From the NCBI GenBank assembly GCA_914767715.1, contig OU612065.1, positions 15,810,001-15,874,000 on the forward strand: a DNA stretch of 64,000 nucleotides, given 5' to 3'. Both the position numbers and the translations under genes were made by a program. Positions 63,763 to 64,000 of this stretch are shown here, one piece after another (the first letter of the stretch is position 1; each line of letters begins with the position of its first letter). The notes below the pieces were generated by a model. It searched no databases. It was not told the origin of the DNA and was given only the letters and a program-made list of their open reading frames with translations. This DNA is from Membranipora membranacea. Lineage: Eukaryota > Bryozoa > Gymnolaemata > Cheilostomatida > Membraniporidae.

Positions 63763-64000
63763 GTGAGTTCATATCAGAAGTCATCACATTTTGACCTTGC
63801 ATGTGTGTATTATTTTCTACCTTTCCTATGATATTATTAATTAATACAAAAACATGCTCTCTGAACAGTTGAGGATCACGTCATCTGTTTTGTACAATTT
63901 ATTGATTTCTCGATGTTTTGGCAGCCTCTCTGCTTTACCTTGCTCTACTTAATTGGAACTGTAACAATTGCTGGTACAGATACCGTGGATGTTTACCATG

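Noticed and set aside
1-64000. Search for operons, CRISPR, toxin-antitoxin or other compact systems
   Set aside because: All recognised genes are intron-split animal genes with unrelated functions. No short-spaced repeats with unique spacers and no bacterial-type gene cluster are present.

Overview
The window comes from the nuclear chromosome of an intron-rich, non-vertebrate animal. Every recognisable gene is split by many GT-AG introns (5 to 15 coding exons each), the non-coding DNA is AT-rich, and the proteins are full-length animal orthologues. One of them, a class C receptor of the GPR158/GPR179 type, points to Metazoa. The phylum cannot be fixed by reading alone. No operon, CRISPR array, prophage or bacterial island is visible.

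Layout, left to right: SIRT1 deacetylase (+, 240-7992); GPR158/GPR179-like orphan class C receptor (-, 20341-10028), tail-to-tail with SIRT1; translation elongation factor eEF1B beta (-, 24182-22557); complex I 75-kDa subunit NDUFS1 (+, 26478-32474), head-to-head with eEF1B; WASH complex subunit 1 (-, 35761-33062), tail-to-tail with NDUFS1; IQSEC/BRAG Arf exchange factor (+, 39525-52962), head-to-head with WASH; RNase P/MRP subunit RPP40 (+, 55500-58350); and the 5' part of the SCYL2 pseudokinase (+, from 60478, running off the right edge). For the seven complete genes I joined exons by hand. Splice phases close with no internal stop, giving about 782, 707, 220, 731, 488, 924 and 372 residues, close to the family lengths except for the shortened receptor tail.

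These are mostly unrelated housekeeping genes, so the window is not a functional cluster. WASH (endosomal actin), IQSEC (Arf activation) and SCYL2 (clathrin/AP traffic) all act in membrane trafficking, but I see no sign that their proximity matters.

The introns and spacers hold most of the novelty. There are several families of small non-autonomous DNA transposons: a 223/247-bp pair with shared inverted ends in opposite orientations in SIRT1 and NDUFS1 introns; a 129-bp fold-back with a perfect 9-bp target duplication plus diverged relatives; a 340-bp hAT-type element with an 8-bp target duplication in an RPP40 intron; another inverted-repeat family with copies at 9.1 and 49.1 kb; a long fold-back at 4.8 kb; and several near-perfect hairpins. 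I found no convincing new multi-gene system.
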